From: Nostoc sp. NOS(2021)
Lineage (GTDB): Bacteria > Cyanobacteriota > Cyanobacteriia > Cyanobacteriales > Nostocaceae
Length of the DNA stretch: 41,677 nt
Assembly: GCF_017115025.1 (NCBI RefSeq)
Contig: NZ_JABXKM010000325.1
Location: 1 to 41,677 of the forward strand
Direction: 5' to 3'
The first letter of the stretch is position 1. The number at the start of each line of letters is the position of its first letter. A program made the translations under genes and the position numbers. Of the stretch, positions 1 through 9,509 are shown piece by piece. A model generated the notes under the pieces. That model had not been told where the DNA came from. It did no database searches and saw only the letters and a list, made by a program, of their open reading frames with translations.

Positions 1-42
1 AATTGTGCATTGGGCATTGGTTATTAATTCATCTCCCTCATC

Positions 43-77
43 CCCCATTCCCCACTCCCCATTCTTCACTCCCCATT
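43..77. repeat. Heptamer tandem repeat (STRR-type)
   Basis: Five consecutive 7-mers of the form CCCCATT/CCCCACT (one copy degenerate, CTTCACT) with further degenerate units to about 105. Short tandemly repeated heptamers of this kind are a known feature of Nostocales intergenic DNA. It sits directly upstream of the ispE start and makes any N-terminal extension through it implausible. Confidence 0.75.
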
Positions 78-109
78 GCCCGTTATTCCTTACTCCCCAC
101 TCCCAGAAA

Positions 110-1063
110 ATGCGTTCCTACAGCCTAATTGCCCCTGCCAAAATCAACTTGTATCTAGAAATCATTGGCGATCGCTCTGATGGCTATCATGAGTTAGCCA
201 TGATACTTCAAAGTATTGGTCTTGCAGACAAAATTGATGTGTGTTCCATCAGAACTGACAGTATTCGCGTTCACTGCAACCACCCACAAGTACCGACAGA
301 TAAAAGTAATCTGGCATACCGAGCAGCAGAATTAATGGCGAAGCAATTCCCCGAAGCCTTTGCTAAATATGGGGGTGTGGAGATTACCATCAACAAGCAG
401 ATCCCTGTAGCTGCTGGGTTGGCTGGAGGTTCGACGAATGCAGCAGCTGTGTTAGTGGGGATAGATTTACTGTGGAAATTGGGATTAACTCAGTCAGAAT
501 TAGAGGAGTTGGGAGGCACACTCGGTTCAGATGTACCATTTTGTGTAGCGGGTGGAACTGCGATCGCAACAAGTAGAGGTGAGCAACTTTCTCCCCTGCC
601 CAGTTTAGATACTATATATATAGTGTTGGCAAAATACCGCAGCCTGGAAGTTTCCACCTATTGGGCATACAAAACCTATCGACAGCAGTTTGGTAATTCT
701 TATATTAGAGATAGCGAGAACTTGGCAGCACGTGCTAATGCAGTTCATTCAGGAGCAATAGTAAAAGCTATCCTGGATAAAGATACGGGAGAAATTGCCC
801 GAAAACTGCACAATGATTTAGAGCGCGTGGTATTGCTAGCGTATCCCCAAGTCTTGCAACTACGAGAAGTGTTTGCAAATCAAGAAGGTGTTTTAGGAAC
901 AATGATGTCTGGTTCTGGGCCAACAGTATTTGCTCTTTTTGAGTCTCAACAGCAGGCAGAACAAGTTAAGCTGCAAGTGAGAGAAGCAATTCTTGATGAA
1001 GACTTAGAATTGTTTGTGACTCGGACAATTACACATGGTATTCAGGTGGCATCTTCAGTTTAA
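110..1063 (+). CDS. ispE: 4-diphosphocytidyl-2-C-methyl-D-erythritol kinase (IspE)
   Basis: IspE phosphorylates the 2-hydroxyl of CDP-methylerythritol with ATP in the plastid-type MEP pathway that makes isoprenoid precursors (carotenoids, phytol chains). The 317-residue protein opens with the GHMP-kinase start APAKINLYLEI (about residues 8-18), has the glycine-rich ATP loop IPVAAGLAGGSTNAAA (about 97-112) and the C-terminal GHMP motif MMSGSGPTVFAL (about 264-275). Length fits the family. I chose the ATG at 110 because the open frame upstream runs through heptamer repeats with no homology and the family begins exactly there. The DUF3082 gene follows on the same strand 163 bp later, a pairing I associate with Nostoc-type genomes. 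Confidence 0.96.
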   Translation: MRSYSLIAPAKINLYLEIIGDRSDGYHELAMILQSIGLADKIDVCSIRTDSIRVHCNHPQVPTDKSNLAYRAAELMAKQFPEAFAKYGGVEITINKQIPVAAGLAGGSTNAAAVLVGIDLLWKLGLTQSELEELGGTLGSDVPFCVAGGTAIATSRGEQLSPLPSLDTIYIVLAKYRSLEVSTYWAYKTYRQQFGNSYIRDSENLAARANAVHSGAIVKAILDKDTGEIARKLHNDLERVVLLAYPQVLQLREVFANQEGVLGTMMSGSGPTVFALFESQQQAEQVKLQVREAILDEDLELFVTRTITHGIQVASSV

Positions 1064-1201
1064 ATAAATCTTTATCGTTAATGGAGCATAGGTAATAAGC
1101 TGATGAGCTTTGAAGTTGCATAGTTCAAATCGCTAGAAAGACGCAAAGATGTAATTGGAATGACGATTAGCTAAGAACAAGAATTATTCCTAATGCTCCA
1201 A

Positions 1202-1222
1202 TCCAAAATCTAAAATCTAAAA
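1202..1222. repeat. Heptamer repeat (TCTAAAA-type)
   Basis: Three tandem 7-mers, TCCAAAA TCTAAAA TCTAAAA, just before the DUF3082 start. Same class of short tandem repeat as at 43-77 but a different unit. Confidence 0.6.
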
Positions 1223-1226
1223 TGTT

Positions 1227-1556
1227 ATGAATGACCAAAATATAACACCACAAACAGATGCTAAAGAACAGATTCCAACGAGTCCGTTACGCTGTTTAAC
1301 TGGGGCGGTAATTTCCGGAGGAATGGCATTTGCAGTGTATTCGCTGATGATTGCGATCGCTACAAATTTTGCTACTAAACCTATCCATTCAATTAATCCA
1401 TTGGTGGTGAAGATATCTTCTGCTGTCCGCACTCTGGTTGTTGGTGTCGTTGCTTTAGGAAGCGGGATATTTGGTATAGTGGCAATTGGTTTGTTGGCTT
1501 TGGGAGTGCAATTATTAGTGCAGCAATTGACCAAGCCAAAAAGTAGTGAAAACTAG
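1227..1556 (+). CDS. DUF3082 family membrane protein
   Basis: A 109-residue protein with a polar N-terminus followed by two long hydrophobic stretches (about residues 25-47 and 66-100), consistent with a small inner- or thylakoid-membrane protein with a short hydrophilic tail. The sequence resembles the cyanobacterial DUF3082 family, whose biochemical function is unknown. It lies downstream of ispE on the same strand; co-transcription is possible but the 163-bp gap with repeats leaves room for its own promoter. The frame on the opposite strand over the same DNA is a shadow. Confidence 0.75.
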   Translation: MNDQNITPQTDAKEQIPTSPLRCLTGAVISGGMAFAVYSLMIAIATNFATKPIHSINPLVVKISSAVRTLVVGVVALGSGIFGIVAIGLLALGVQLLVQQLTKPKSSEN

Positions 1557-1828
1557 TAATTTACTTTTAATCAGCAACCTAAAGGCACAAGTTTTTCTAA
1601 CGAATCACAATTTTTGATGAATTGTAGCTTCGCGCTTCTGGAAGGCTGAAGAAGTTGTTGCTGTTTTCTCCAAGTTTTGGGAGAAAGCCCGTGGCATAGT
1701 ATAACCCTGAACTTTAACAGATTTCAGGTTGACACTTTATAGACTGGCTGAAGATTCACAAATCTATGCGGAATTGATACCAGAGGCACTGAAGTTGATA
1801 GCAGCAACATCACTTATCAGCAATAATT

Positions 1829-2434
1829 ATGATTACAACCCAGAGATATTTCTTACCGCTTATTTTTGTGACAATGATTGTCAGCCTCAGCAGTTGTAGT
1901 TCTAAGCCCACCGCTCGTAATATTGACAGCGGAACGCCATCCCCTACCACAACACCGACGAATAGCGTATCGTCTCAGACTTCCAGCCAAATTCCTAGCG
2001 TCGCTCAGTTGAGAGAAAAATCTCCTAATCAAGAATCTCCTAAGGAAAATACGCCTTCCTCATCAATTCCTAAAGCTGTCACAAGCAAAACTACCAGCGT
2101 CACACTATACACAAGTGATACACAGTGTCAAGAACTCATTCCAGAAAAGCTTTTAGTACCAGCCGAGGAACCAGTGACAAATGTAGTGAGTAAAATTTTA
2201 GAAAAACGAGATACAAGCGACTTTAGCTTGTCTGGGTATCGTGTCAACATCAAAAATGGCATTGCTACAGTTGATTTGCGAATATCTCCTGATTCAAAGC
2301 GGCAAATAGCTTCTCTTTCTAGTTGTGAACAGTTTGCTCTGTTTGGCAGTCTCCGCAAAACCCTAACGAGTAATGCTCAATGGAATATTAAAGAGGTTCG
2401 CTTCACCGAGCGAGGTGAGGACATTGTTCTTTAG
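1829..2434 (+). CDS. GerMN-domain lipoprotein
   Basis: 201 residues. The N-terminus has a basic start, a hydrophobic core and a lipobox-like LSSC (Cys about 23), so it should be lipidated and anchored to the membrane. Residues about 25-85 are a Ser/Thr/Pro-rich linker. The C-terminal half (about 90-201) matches the GerMN (sporulation/germination GerM-type) domain: VTLYTSDTQCQELIPEK, the PVTNVVSKIL helix, IKNGIATVDL and a final strand. In cyanobacteria such proteins are extracytoplasmic with no established role; a cell-envelope function is an inference. The two Cys in the domain (TQC and SSC) could form a disulfide. It stands alone between the DUF3082 gene and a tRNA. Confidence 0.8.
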   Translation: MITTQRYFLPLIFVTMIVSLSSCSSKPTARNIDSGTPSPTTTPTNSVSSQTSSQIPSVAQLREKSPNQESPKENTPSSSIPKAVTSKTTSVTLYTSDTQCQELIPEKLLVPAEEPVTNVVSKILEKRDTSDFSLSGYRVNIKNGIATVDLRISPDSKRQIASLSSCEQFALFGSLRKTLTSNAQWNIKEVRFTERGEDIVL

Positions 2435-2606
2435 TTAAATATGGTAGTAAGTGCCGTGATCAGCTAGCTAAAAAAGATTTCCCAATCTGAACAGCGACAG
2501 GACTCATGCATCAGCAGTTGCCAAAACAGTGTATATTGTAGTCAATTGAAAACAGCTGTAAATAGTGGTATTCTTCATTTTAGCCATAAGTTTTTGGTAG
2601 CAATTC

Positions 2607-2678
2607 GCGGGTGTAATTCAGTGGTAGAATCTCACTTTCCCAAGGTGATCGTCGTGGGTTCGAGTCCCATCGCCCGCT
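2607..2678 (+). tRNA. tRNA-Gly(CCC)
   Basis: A full cloverleaf can be drawn: acceptor stem GCGGGTG/CGCCCGC (2607-2613 with 2671-2677, one G-T pair), D arm, anticodon stem TCACT/GGTGA around the loop TTCCCAA with anticodon CCC, and the TGGGTTCGAGTCCCA T arm. Discriminator base T at 2678; CCA is not encoded. This tRNA is the anchor of a CRISPR-associated transposon end that begins 7 bp downstream: the D-arm/anticodon region 2627-2643 is the protospacer. Confidence 0.95.
2624..2643 (+). other. CAST homing protospacer with GTA PAM inside tRNA-Gly
   Basis: GTA at 2624-2626 fits the GTN PAM of type V-K (Cas12k) systems. The next 17 bases, GAATCTCACTTTCCCAA, are identical to the minus-strand guide that follows a V-K-like repeat at 2855-2871. 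The transposon-like end starts at 2685, 58 bp after the PAM, within the roughly 50-66 bp spacing known for V-K CAST insertion. Confidence 0.85.
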
Positions 2679-2690
2679 TTAAAATGTACA

Positions 2691-2768
2691 TTAACTAATT
2701 ATTTGTCACTGTTAACAGATTAATGTCACTTTTAACTAATTATTTGTCACTGTTAACAGATTAATGTC
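2691..2768. repeat. Two 37-bp direct repeats (candidate TnsB binding sites)
   Basis: Copies at 2691-2727 and 2732-2768 are identical over 37 bp and separated by ACTT. Each contains TTAACTAATTATTTGTCAC followed by TGTTAACAGATTAATGTC. Paired short motifs of the TGTCA type repeated at the end of a Tn7-like element are typical of the TnsB-recognised termini. Confidence 0.8.
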
Positions 2769-2854
2769 CTATTGAACAACTAACTTCCCTTTATTCTATG
2801 CTGAACCTCAAATGATCAACCCAAACTTTGATTTAGCCTGTACAAGAATAAAAA

Positions 2855-2899
2855 TTGGGAAAGTGAGATTCCTTTCAACCCACCTCTAAATTTTGAAAC
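2855..2899 (-). ncRNA. Delocalized homing crRNA of type V-K CAST
   Basis: Read on the minus strand, 2899-2872 starts GTTTCAA and ends GGTGGGTTGAAAG, the two ends of the V-K CAST repeat with a shortened middle. It is followed by the guide GAATCTCACTTTCCCAA (2871-2855), identical over 17 nt to the adjacent tRNA-Gly. The tRNA match ends after 17 nt, as in reported CAST homing guides, which are short and lie apart from the array. A tracrRNA and Cas12k would be needed for function; neither is visible here. Confidence 0.8.
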
Positions 2900-2938
2900 C
2901 TTGCATAGTAAAAATTTCGTTTCAACTAGGGCGTGTCA

Positions 2939-3487
2939 TCAATTGAGCCAAATGACAGAAGCAGCCAGATAAATTGCACCTAGAAAGTTTGCAGCACGTA
3001 AATCAAGAGCGCGTTGCTTCGGCGTAGCCCGCCTTCTCTACGAGACGCTCCGCGAACGGCATCGCTCGGTACTGCTTGAGTTTGGCAAAAAAGTTTTCAC
3101 TTGCGTTGACGGGCTTTGTATAAATCCTGGTCGTAGTCACGAGGATTATTACGGTTACGCTTGGGGGGAATCACTGCGGTTTTACAAGGAAGGCAGGAGT
3201 TAGGAGGCAGCTATGCTGGAGGTTAGGAATATCAATTAAAACTGAACAGACGTGAGGAAAAAGCGTCTGTCTAGAGCCACGTTTAAAAAAAGAATTATAC
3301 CGAGACGCGCAGCGCGAGGTATAAAGCGTCCTTACTTCAATCCCACTATGAGTAAGGGTGGGTTCCGTAAGCTCGACTGCCTTCGACCTCCAGCAAGACT
3401 GAACCTGTGCCTGAAGCTGCTCTCTTTCGTCGCTCATCTGCATCATAGCCTTTGTCTGCTAACACTGTGTCAGCAACAATGTTGGGT
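2939..3487 (-). pseudogene. IS5-family transposase remnant (frameshifted, interrupted)
   Basis: Reading leftwards: VADTVLADKGYDADE (about 3487-3440), then unrelated sequence, AVIPPKRNRNNPRDYDQDLYKAR (about 3178-3110), then after a frameshift NFFAKLKQY, a palindromic insertion (about 3011-3066), and the C-terminus NFLGAIYLAASVIWLN ending at a TGA at 2939-2941. These blocks are typical of the C-terminal DDE half of small IS5-like transposases. The gene is clearly dead: at least one frameshift, a repeat insertion, about 250 bp of foreign DNA in the middle and no N-terminal half. Confidence 0.75.
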
Positions 3488-3643
3488 AGCAGTTGGTCGC
3501 TAGCTAGTGGACGCTTGAAGACATTACTCGAAGATTATTCCTTACCCACTCAACAACTAAATCTGCTGTATCCATCCTCTAAGCAGCTATCTCGTTTGGT
3601 CAGTACTTATATTGATTTTTGTACTGAGTGGGTTGATTGCTTA

Positions 3644-3852
3644 TAGGACCAGCCCTTTCAAGGTGAACCTTTGTACTATGAGAAAATCATGTTTTTCAGC
3701 CGATTCTGGGATTTTGGCGATCGCTTACGCTTAATTTACAGTCCAAAAATCTGGGGTTTAAAGGATAGATTTTTTATTCAATTCCAGCCGATGGCTAAAA
3801 TGCCGTAAAAACCGTGATAGTACATCTGCTCACCTTGAAAGGGCTAGTCCTA
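3644..3852. mobile_element. MITE 1 (209 bp), TIR TAGGACYAGCCCTTTCAAGGTG
   Basis: Terminal inverted repeats of about 22 bp (3644-3665 and 3831-3852, one mismatch), extended imperfectly inwards to TGTACTAT on both sides, are flanked by a perfect 5-bp direct repeat GCTTA (3639-3643 and 3853-3857). No coding capacity. The same termini bound a different 286-bp interior at 39528-39813, so both are non-autonomous relatives mobilised by one transposase not present here. Confidence 0.85.
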
Positions 3853-4141
3853 GCTTATTTCAATAGTCAGAAACTTTTATTGACAGAATTTACAAGCTAT
3901 CTTCCCACCAGGGCGACCGTATCATGTCAATAAGGTTGTTTCATTATCAATAAACTCCAAAATCATCTCATTAATCTCTGCTTATTGAAAAAGATTTTAG
4001 AGATCGCCTTGAGGCTTAGAAAATAAATCAAACAGTAAATGCTGATTTTTTCGTTGATTCTTAACCTTGGTTATGAGCAAGTATAATTTAGATGCGTTTG
4101 CCCTGGAGTCTGCCCTCCTTACAAAGCACAAGGAGAAACTA

Positions 4142-4503
4142 ATGAGACAATTTACCCTGTTTACTTTTCTGTATCTAGCAGCGGGAGTTTGCCTGCGATC
4201 GCACTTGGGCATCCTGACATCACTCCAAACTTTAAAACAACCCTGCTAGTTAATGCTGGAATGTTATACCTTGCCTCTGTCCTCAGTACCTTTCCATTTC
4301 GGCGTCAAGCCGTACTACGGAACCAAGCCAGACTGCGCGATAAACCTGCTTGGCAACGGAATTTTCTCATGATCGCACCAATGCTTGTCATTGCATTGAC
4401 GCTTGTTACAGCCATCCCCGACCTGGTGAATCACAACTGGGCGACCTCTGCGATCGCAGTTTTCCGCTACATTAACTTTTTGAACAGCCAGTACTTTAAT
4501 TAG
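4142..4503 (+). pseudogene. Broken small membrane-protein gene
   Basis: The ATG at 4142 opens MRQFTLFTFLYLAAGVCL, a signal/membrane-like start, but this frame ends at about 4248. A second frame carries the continuation (from about 4189, no ATG; LPAIALGHPDITPNFKTTLLVNAG..., then hydrophobic segments around 4240-4300 and 4365-4420), ending at 4503. A single frameshift near 4190 would join them. The last residues (about 4489 on) come from the adjacent IS remnant, so the 3' end is also truncated. I do not recognise the family; two to three membrane spans are visible. Confidence 0.4.
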
Positions 4504-5074
4504 CTTACGTGGTATGCCACGTTTTAATGTTTTAAGTTTAACTTTATCGAGTAGAGGTATTACTTGTTCTCTCTCGTTACCGTTGGCTGGGGTAGTGCAA
4601 TTAGCCAAGGGCATTCCACCACCTTCGGTAAGCGTGTGAATAAGAACACCTTTCCCTTTGCCTCCGTATGCAACTTCTTCACCTCCTCCCTTTCCAGGGG
4701 GAAAAAGAGCCGTCAACAGCCCCAAAGTCCCAGTTTATAAGCCCCTTCTTATTAGCGTAGGCGTAGCCCGCCGCAGGCATCGCTAATACACGCCCTTGTA
4801 TATATTCAAATGTTCCATCAAAACGCCATCGCTTTAACCATCGATGGGATGAACTTTTTGATGCCCATGTATCCCCATGTGGTAAATCACACCATCGACA
4901 TCCTGTAAGCAGGATGTGCAACCAACTATTTAATACATAACGATATGGTGCATGAGGCATACCTTTTCCACGTTTGGACGGTTCTTCAGGAAATATATCC
5001 TCAAATAGTTTCCATTCCAGGTCACTCAATCCTTCAAAACGCCCAGCTATAAACAGATACACCCTTCTCAACAT
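4491..5074 (-). pseudogene. IS5-family transposase, N-terminal part, frameshifted
   Basis: From 5074 leftwards: FEGLSDLEWKLFEDIFPEE, a helix-turn-helix-like start, YRYVLNSWLHILLTGCRWCDLP, GAVDGSFSPWKG (first catalytic Asp, about 4700), then in another frame GGGEEVAYGGKGKGVLIHTL and TLKRGIPRKLIKVL, ending abruptly near 4491. This is the classic N-terminal/DDE arrangement of IS5-like transposases. Damage: a frameshift around 4690, an in-frame 30-bp palindromic repeat at 4755-4784 and loss of the C-terminal third, where it joins the broken membrane gene. It is distinct from the remnant at 2939-3487. Confidence 0.8.
4755..4784. repeat. 30-bp interspersed palindromic repeat inside IS remnant
   Basis: Begins GCGTAGGCGTAGCCC and ends CATCGCT; 27 of 30 positions match the copy inside ackA (11320-11349), and a third, inverted copy lies at 26486-26515. 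In this frame it encodes MPAAGYAYA within the transposase. Confidence 0.8.
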
Positions 5075-5737
5075 GAGAAGTAAATTACCACATTTCGATA
5101 TTAGTGGGATAGGTTCATCGAAAAGTTAAATCCTTGGTGTGTCAATACCTTTGCCAAAATAAGAGCCTACAACAATTTTGGCAAAAACTGGCAAAATTCC
5201 CCATACATAAGCATTTAGCGTACAAGGTGGCTGAGACTGCCAGAACCTTTATACTGTGGGCAATACGTTAAAAAAACCTTGTGGTCAACCTTAAAGGAAT
5301 TTTTAGGACTTATTGTTTTTGCCAAACCGAGCGAGAATAGCGAGTTAATAGTGAAAGCGTCATCAACTCACCCTCGTAAAATGGCGAAGGTATTATAAAT
5401 GTGAGTCATTTTCTGAAACGCATCTATCCTATGGAGTATTTTCTGCCTACATAAATAAATATTTATATAGTTATTTAAAGATAATGTCATCTCAGCATTC
5501 AAACCCGACGCTGTAATGCTTATAACTCAACGCCTTGCTGTCTATTAGAGGTGACAGAACCAAAAGAGGAATGTCAAGATTAGGAGATGTACCTTTGGTT
5601 GGTTAAGTCAAGTAGCTGAAATATTTATTAATATTATTAATAGCAAGTGTAAATTCAGCGTCAGGAGTCCGAAAAAATTCTTAATGGCAGGTATTTCGCA
5701 TCAATCACCAAATTCTTCACCAACGGAACAGTAGATC
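5075..5737. other. 663-bp AT-rich non-coding stretch with TTTTGGCAAA repeats
   Basis: No convincing gene. A perfect 11-bp inverted pair, TTTGCCAAAAT (5150-5160) and ATTTTGGCAAA (5175-5185), and further TGGCAAAA/TTTTGCCAAA copies near 5189 and 5317 are the only structure seen. Their position just outside the IS5-like remnant makes old transposon termini possible; this is a guess. Confidence 0.4.
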
Positions 5738-5956
5738 ATGAAAGACCAAGAACCGTCAGACTCTAAGGAATTCGTCGGAAATCTCAAGAATGGGATTTGG
5801 CTGTTTGGACTGTCATCCTGGGTATTTGGCATTACCGATCGCAGTATTGCTTCATTTGCGGATGGCTATCTATCTGCTTTGGATTTGACGCAACTATTCA
5901 CAGCGGCTACTTTCTTTGTGGCGTGGCTATTTTTGAAACCGACATCCAGACTTTAA
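5738..5956 (+). CDS. Small hypothetical protein, possible membrane segments
   Basis: 72 residues starting at the ATG at 5738. A polar N-terminus (MKDQEPSDSKEF) is followed by two moderately hydrophobic stretches (about residues 19-32 and 50-67), so a short membrane-associated protein is possible. No family recognised and no neighbour on this strand. A 15-bp perfect inverted repeat 124 bp downstream could terminate it. It could be a relic, as the region is full of debris. Confidence 0.4.
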   Translation: MKDQEPSDSKEFVGNLKNGIWLFGLSSWVFGITDRSIASFADGYLSALDLTQLFTAATFFVAWLFLKPTSRL

Positions 5957-6080
5957 GATCGGCGACTGGTTGAGTATCGAGTCACTCTTGACGCTAGTCT
6001 TATAAAGATTCAGAAAGTTATGTATTTGATCGCCATAAGGGGTGCGCCACAGAATGCATAGATTCTTTTGCATTGATCGC

Positions 6081-6119
6081 AATCAGGGTAATTCGTAAAA
6101 TCTCCGAATTACCCTGATT
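6081..6119. terminator. 15-bp perfect hairpin between convergent ORFs
   Basis: AATCAGGGTAATTCG (6081-6095) pairs perfectly with CGAATTACCCTGATT (6105-6119), loop 9 nt. Located between the plus-strand 72-aa ORF and the minus-strand Uma2 remnant, so it could act in both directions; no long T tract. Confidence 0.5.
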
Positions 6120-6127
6120 TCTAGTTT

Positions 6128-6403
6128 TCACGGCAGAGAATCAGGATCTATACCGAGTTCGCGCAACCTTTGTGCCAGCATTTGGGCACGTTCTTCCGGC
6201 GTTAGTAAACGTCGTTTTTGCTCGTTACACCAGTACAGCCACTCTCGCGTGATACCGTAATATGTTCCTCGTTCTATGCCAATTCCCAAACCTACCTCTG
6301 GTAGCCAAACAGGATTTTCTGACAGCAATTGATACTCGTTATTGACTGTATCTACAAAAATTTTTCTAATTTTCCGGAATTGGTTATGCTCAGATGGTAG
6401 TCT
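6128..6403 (-). pseudogene. Uma2-family (DUF820) nuclease-like C-terminal remnant
   Basis: The frame runs from a stop at about 6404 leftwards and reads LPSEHNQFRKIRKIFVDTVNNEYQ, then LPEVGLGIGIERGTYYGITREWLYW and ends RLRELGIDPDSLP. The last two blocks are the usual tail of the large cyanobacterial Uma2 family (restriction-endonuclease-like fold, function unsettled). The catalytic N-terminal region (PD-(D/E)XK part) is missing, and there is no plausible start, so I call it a truncated relic. Confidence 0.7.
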
Positions 6404-6472
6404 CTATCAGACTACCGATTTATACTGAAACTCTATAACTAAACTTCGGGGAATATAACCCCATTTCGGATT

Positions 6473-6501
6473 AAAAGCCCGGTCTTCATGGCCGGGCTTT
6501 T
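6473..6501. terminator. GC-rich hairpin with A/T flanks
   Basis: AAAAGCCCGG (6473-6482) pairs with CCGGGCTTTT (6492-6501); loop TCTTCATGG. A strong bidirectional rho-independent-type terminator in the 315-bp non-coding stretch between the Uma2 remnant and ftsH. Confidence 0.7.
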
Positions 6502-6667
6502 GACAAGGAATTAAAAAAAATTGGGGTATAGCAGGGAACTCTTAATAGGGAACTCTTAGCAGGGTTGAAAGTCTCTTGGTGTCAGTGTTTTCTGATTAGC
6601 TGATGTCAACCGCTACCTGGCAACTGCTATAACTCTGGAAAATCCCAGAATTACCCCGAATTTTAAA

Positions 6668-6712
6668 AGTTAGAAGTTAGGAATTGCTCTTAACTCCTAA
6701 CTCCTAACTACT
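6668..6712. repeat. Inverted heptamer repeats after ftsH
   Basis: AACTCCT AACTCCT AACTACT (6692-6712) mirrors AGTTAGA AGTTAGGA (6668-6682), giving a 15-bp stem with one mismatch just after the ftsH stop. Likely both a heptamer repeat and the ftsH transcript end. Confidence 0.55.
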
Positions 6713-6718
6713 GATTAA

Positions 6719-8560
<1,842 letters not shown>

Positions 8561-8697
8561 TAAGGTCTATCCTCCTGTATTTTTCGCGCGTTAGCTCTGG
8601 GCGGGCGCTTTGCGCCATCGCCTAGCGTCTCTGTTCGGAGAGGTCATTATTAAGAATTATGTTAACTTATCTTAAGTGTAACAAACTGGCGTAGCTT

Positions 8698-9498
8698 TCA
8701 TGCTAGAAAAAGCTCCCTGATTTGCTGAAAACTAGGATGGTAGGGATTATATTGTAGCGACCCTGTGGGGTGATGAACGGTATGAATCGGAATAATTTCT
8801 ACCACACTATTAGTGTAAGCGATCGCTTCAAATCTCTGGACTAACTCGACGCTCCAAGTTTCTTCCCGCACAGGCTGCTGGTGGTTTTGCAACCAGTTTA
8901 CAAGTTGCGCTCGCAAAATTCCCGGTAAAATTCCTGTCTTCTTTGGCGGCGTCCACCAACTGCGATCGCACCATCCCCAAAGGTTGCCTGTGCTGGTTTC
9001 TAGCCAATTTCCTTGAGCATCGACTAATATTGCTTCTTCAACATCTAAGCTAGTTCTTGCCAACCAAGCACTCAAATAGTTTCCGGTTTTATGAGAGGGA
9101 AGAGAGCGATAAAATTCAGTACTAGCAACGGCGCATATAATACCAGTTTTTTGTTTTTCTGTCAAATTTTGTGGTAATAATCTGCCAGTTATCCACTCGC
9201 GGCCATCAGGAAAAAGGGTAATTCTGAGAACGGGGAAGTGTGGGAGAAGAATTTCGACACCTTGACGCAGACGATTCCAATCGGGTTGCTGCCAACCAAA
9301 AGTTTGTACTGAGAAAAGTAGGCGATCGCAGTGTGAGAGCCAATTGGTTAAACTACTATCGAGGGAGTTCTCATAAACCCGCAGCGTTGTAAAAACAGTC
9401 GCTCCATAAAGTAACCCCGGATCGTTAATGTCTAACTCTAAAGTTTGGGAGTGAATTAATTTGCCGTCATACCAAAAAATGTGATTTTTCACACTCAT
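8698..9498 (-). CDS. Aminotransferase class IV (PabC/IlvE-like PLP enzyme)
   Basis: 266 residues of fold-type IV PLP enzyme, the group that includes aminodeoxychorismate lyase (folate p-aminobenzoate step), branched-chain and D-amino-acid aminotransferases. Visible features: DPGLLYGATVFTTLRVY (about 26-42), RITLFPDGR (about 92-100), the catalytic lysine in SHKTGNYLSAWLAR (K137), EAILVD, and the PLP-binding ETSTGNLW (E167). In cyanobacterial annotation this type is usually called 4-amino-4-deoxychorismate lyase, but substrate cannot be assigned from sequence. The ATG at 9498 fits the family start. The GNAT gene lies only 11 bp upstream, so the two are probably co-transcribed. Confidence 0.85.
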   Translation of the reverse strand: MSVKNHIFWYDGKLIHSQTLELDINDPGLLYGATVFTTLRVYENSLDSSLTNWLSHCDRLLFSVQTFGWQQPDWNRLRQGVEILLPHFPVLRITLFPDGREWITGRLLPQNLTEKQKTGIICAVASTEFYRSLPSHKTGNYLSAWLARTSLDVEEAILVDAQGNWLETSTGNLWGWCDRSWWTPPKKTGILPGILRAQLVNWLQNHQQPVREETWSVELVQRFEAIAYTNSVVEIIPIHTVHHPTGSLQYNPYHPSFQQIRELFLA

Positions 9499-9509
9499 TT
9501 TGTTTGTCG

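Larger units (their letters stand above)
2685..2899. mobile_element. Transposon end of a decayed type V-K CAST
   Basis: The element appears to begin with TGTACA at 2685, right behind tRNA-Gly, preceded by TAAAA (2680-2684), which would be the 5-bp target duplication. Inside lie two 37-bp direct repeats rich in TTTGTCA/AATGTC motifs (TnsB-site-like) and a delocalized crRNA at 2855-2899. Tn7-like CASTs have terminal TGT...ACA and arrays of TnsB sites. No tnsB, tnsC, tniQ or cas12k reading frame follows; the interior is replaced by IS and MITE debris, and I found no opposite end in this window. PAM-proximal position suggests the left end. Confidence 0.8.

Noticed and set aside
1730..1828. Open plus-strand frame reading LYRLAEDSQIYAELIPEALKLIAATS upstream of the GerMN gene
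   Set aside because: Protein-like but only about 35 codons, with no start and a stop just upstream; could be a relic, not enough to annotate.
3340..3380. CTTCAATCCCACT ... AAGGGTGGG as a possible tracrRNA anti-repeat or second V-K repeat
   Set aside because: Similarity to the V-K repeat is short and interrupted; no tracrRNA fold or Cas12k gene is nearby.
3171..3646. Open frames on both strands (about 60-90 codons)
   Set aside because: They run through a decayed IS5 transposase and repeat DNA; only short transposase blocks in shifting frames are meaningful.
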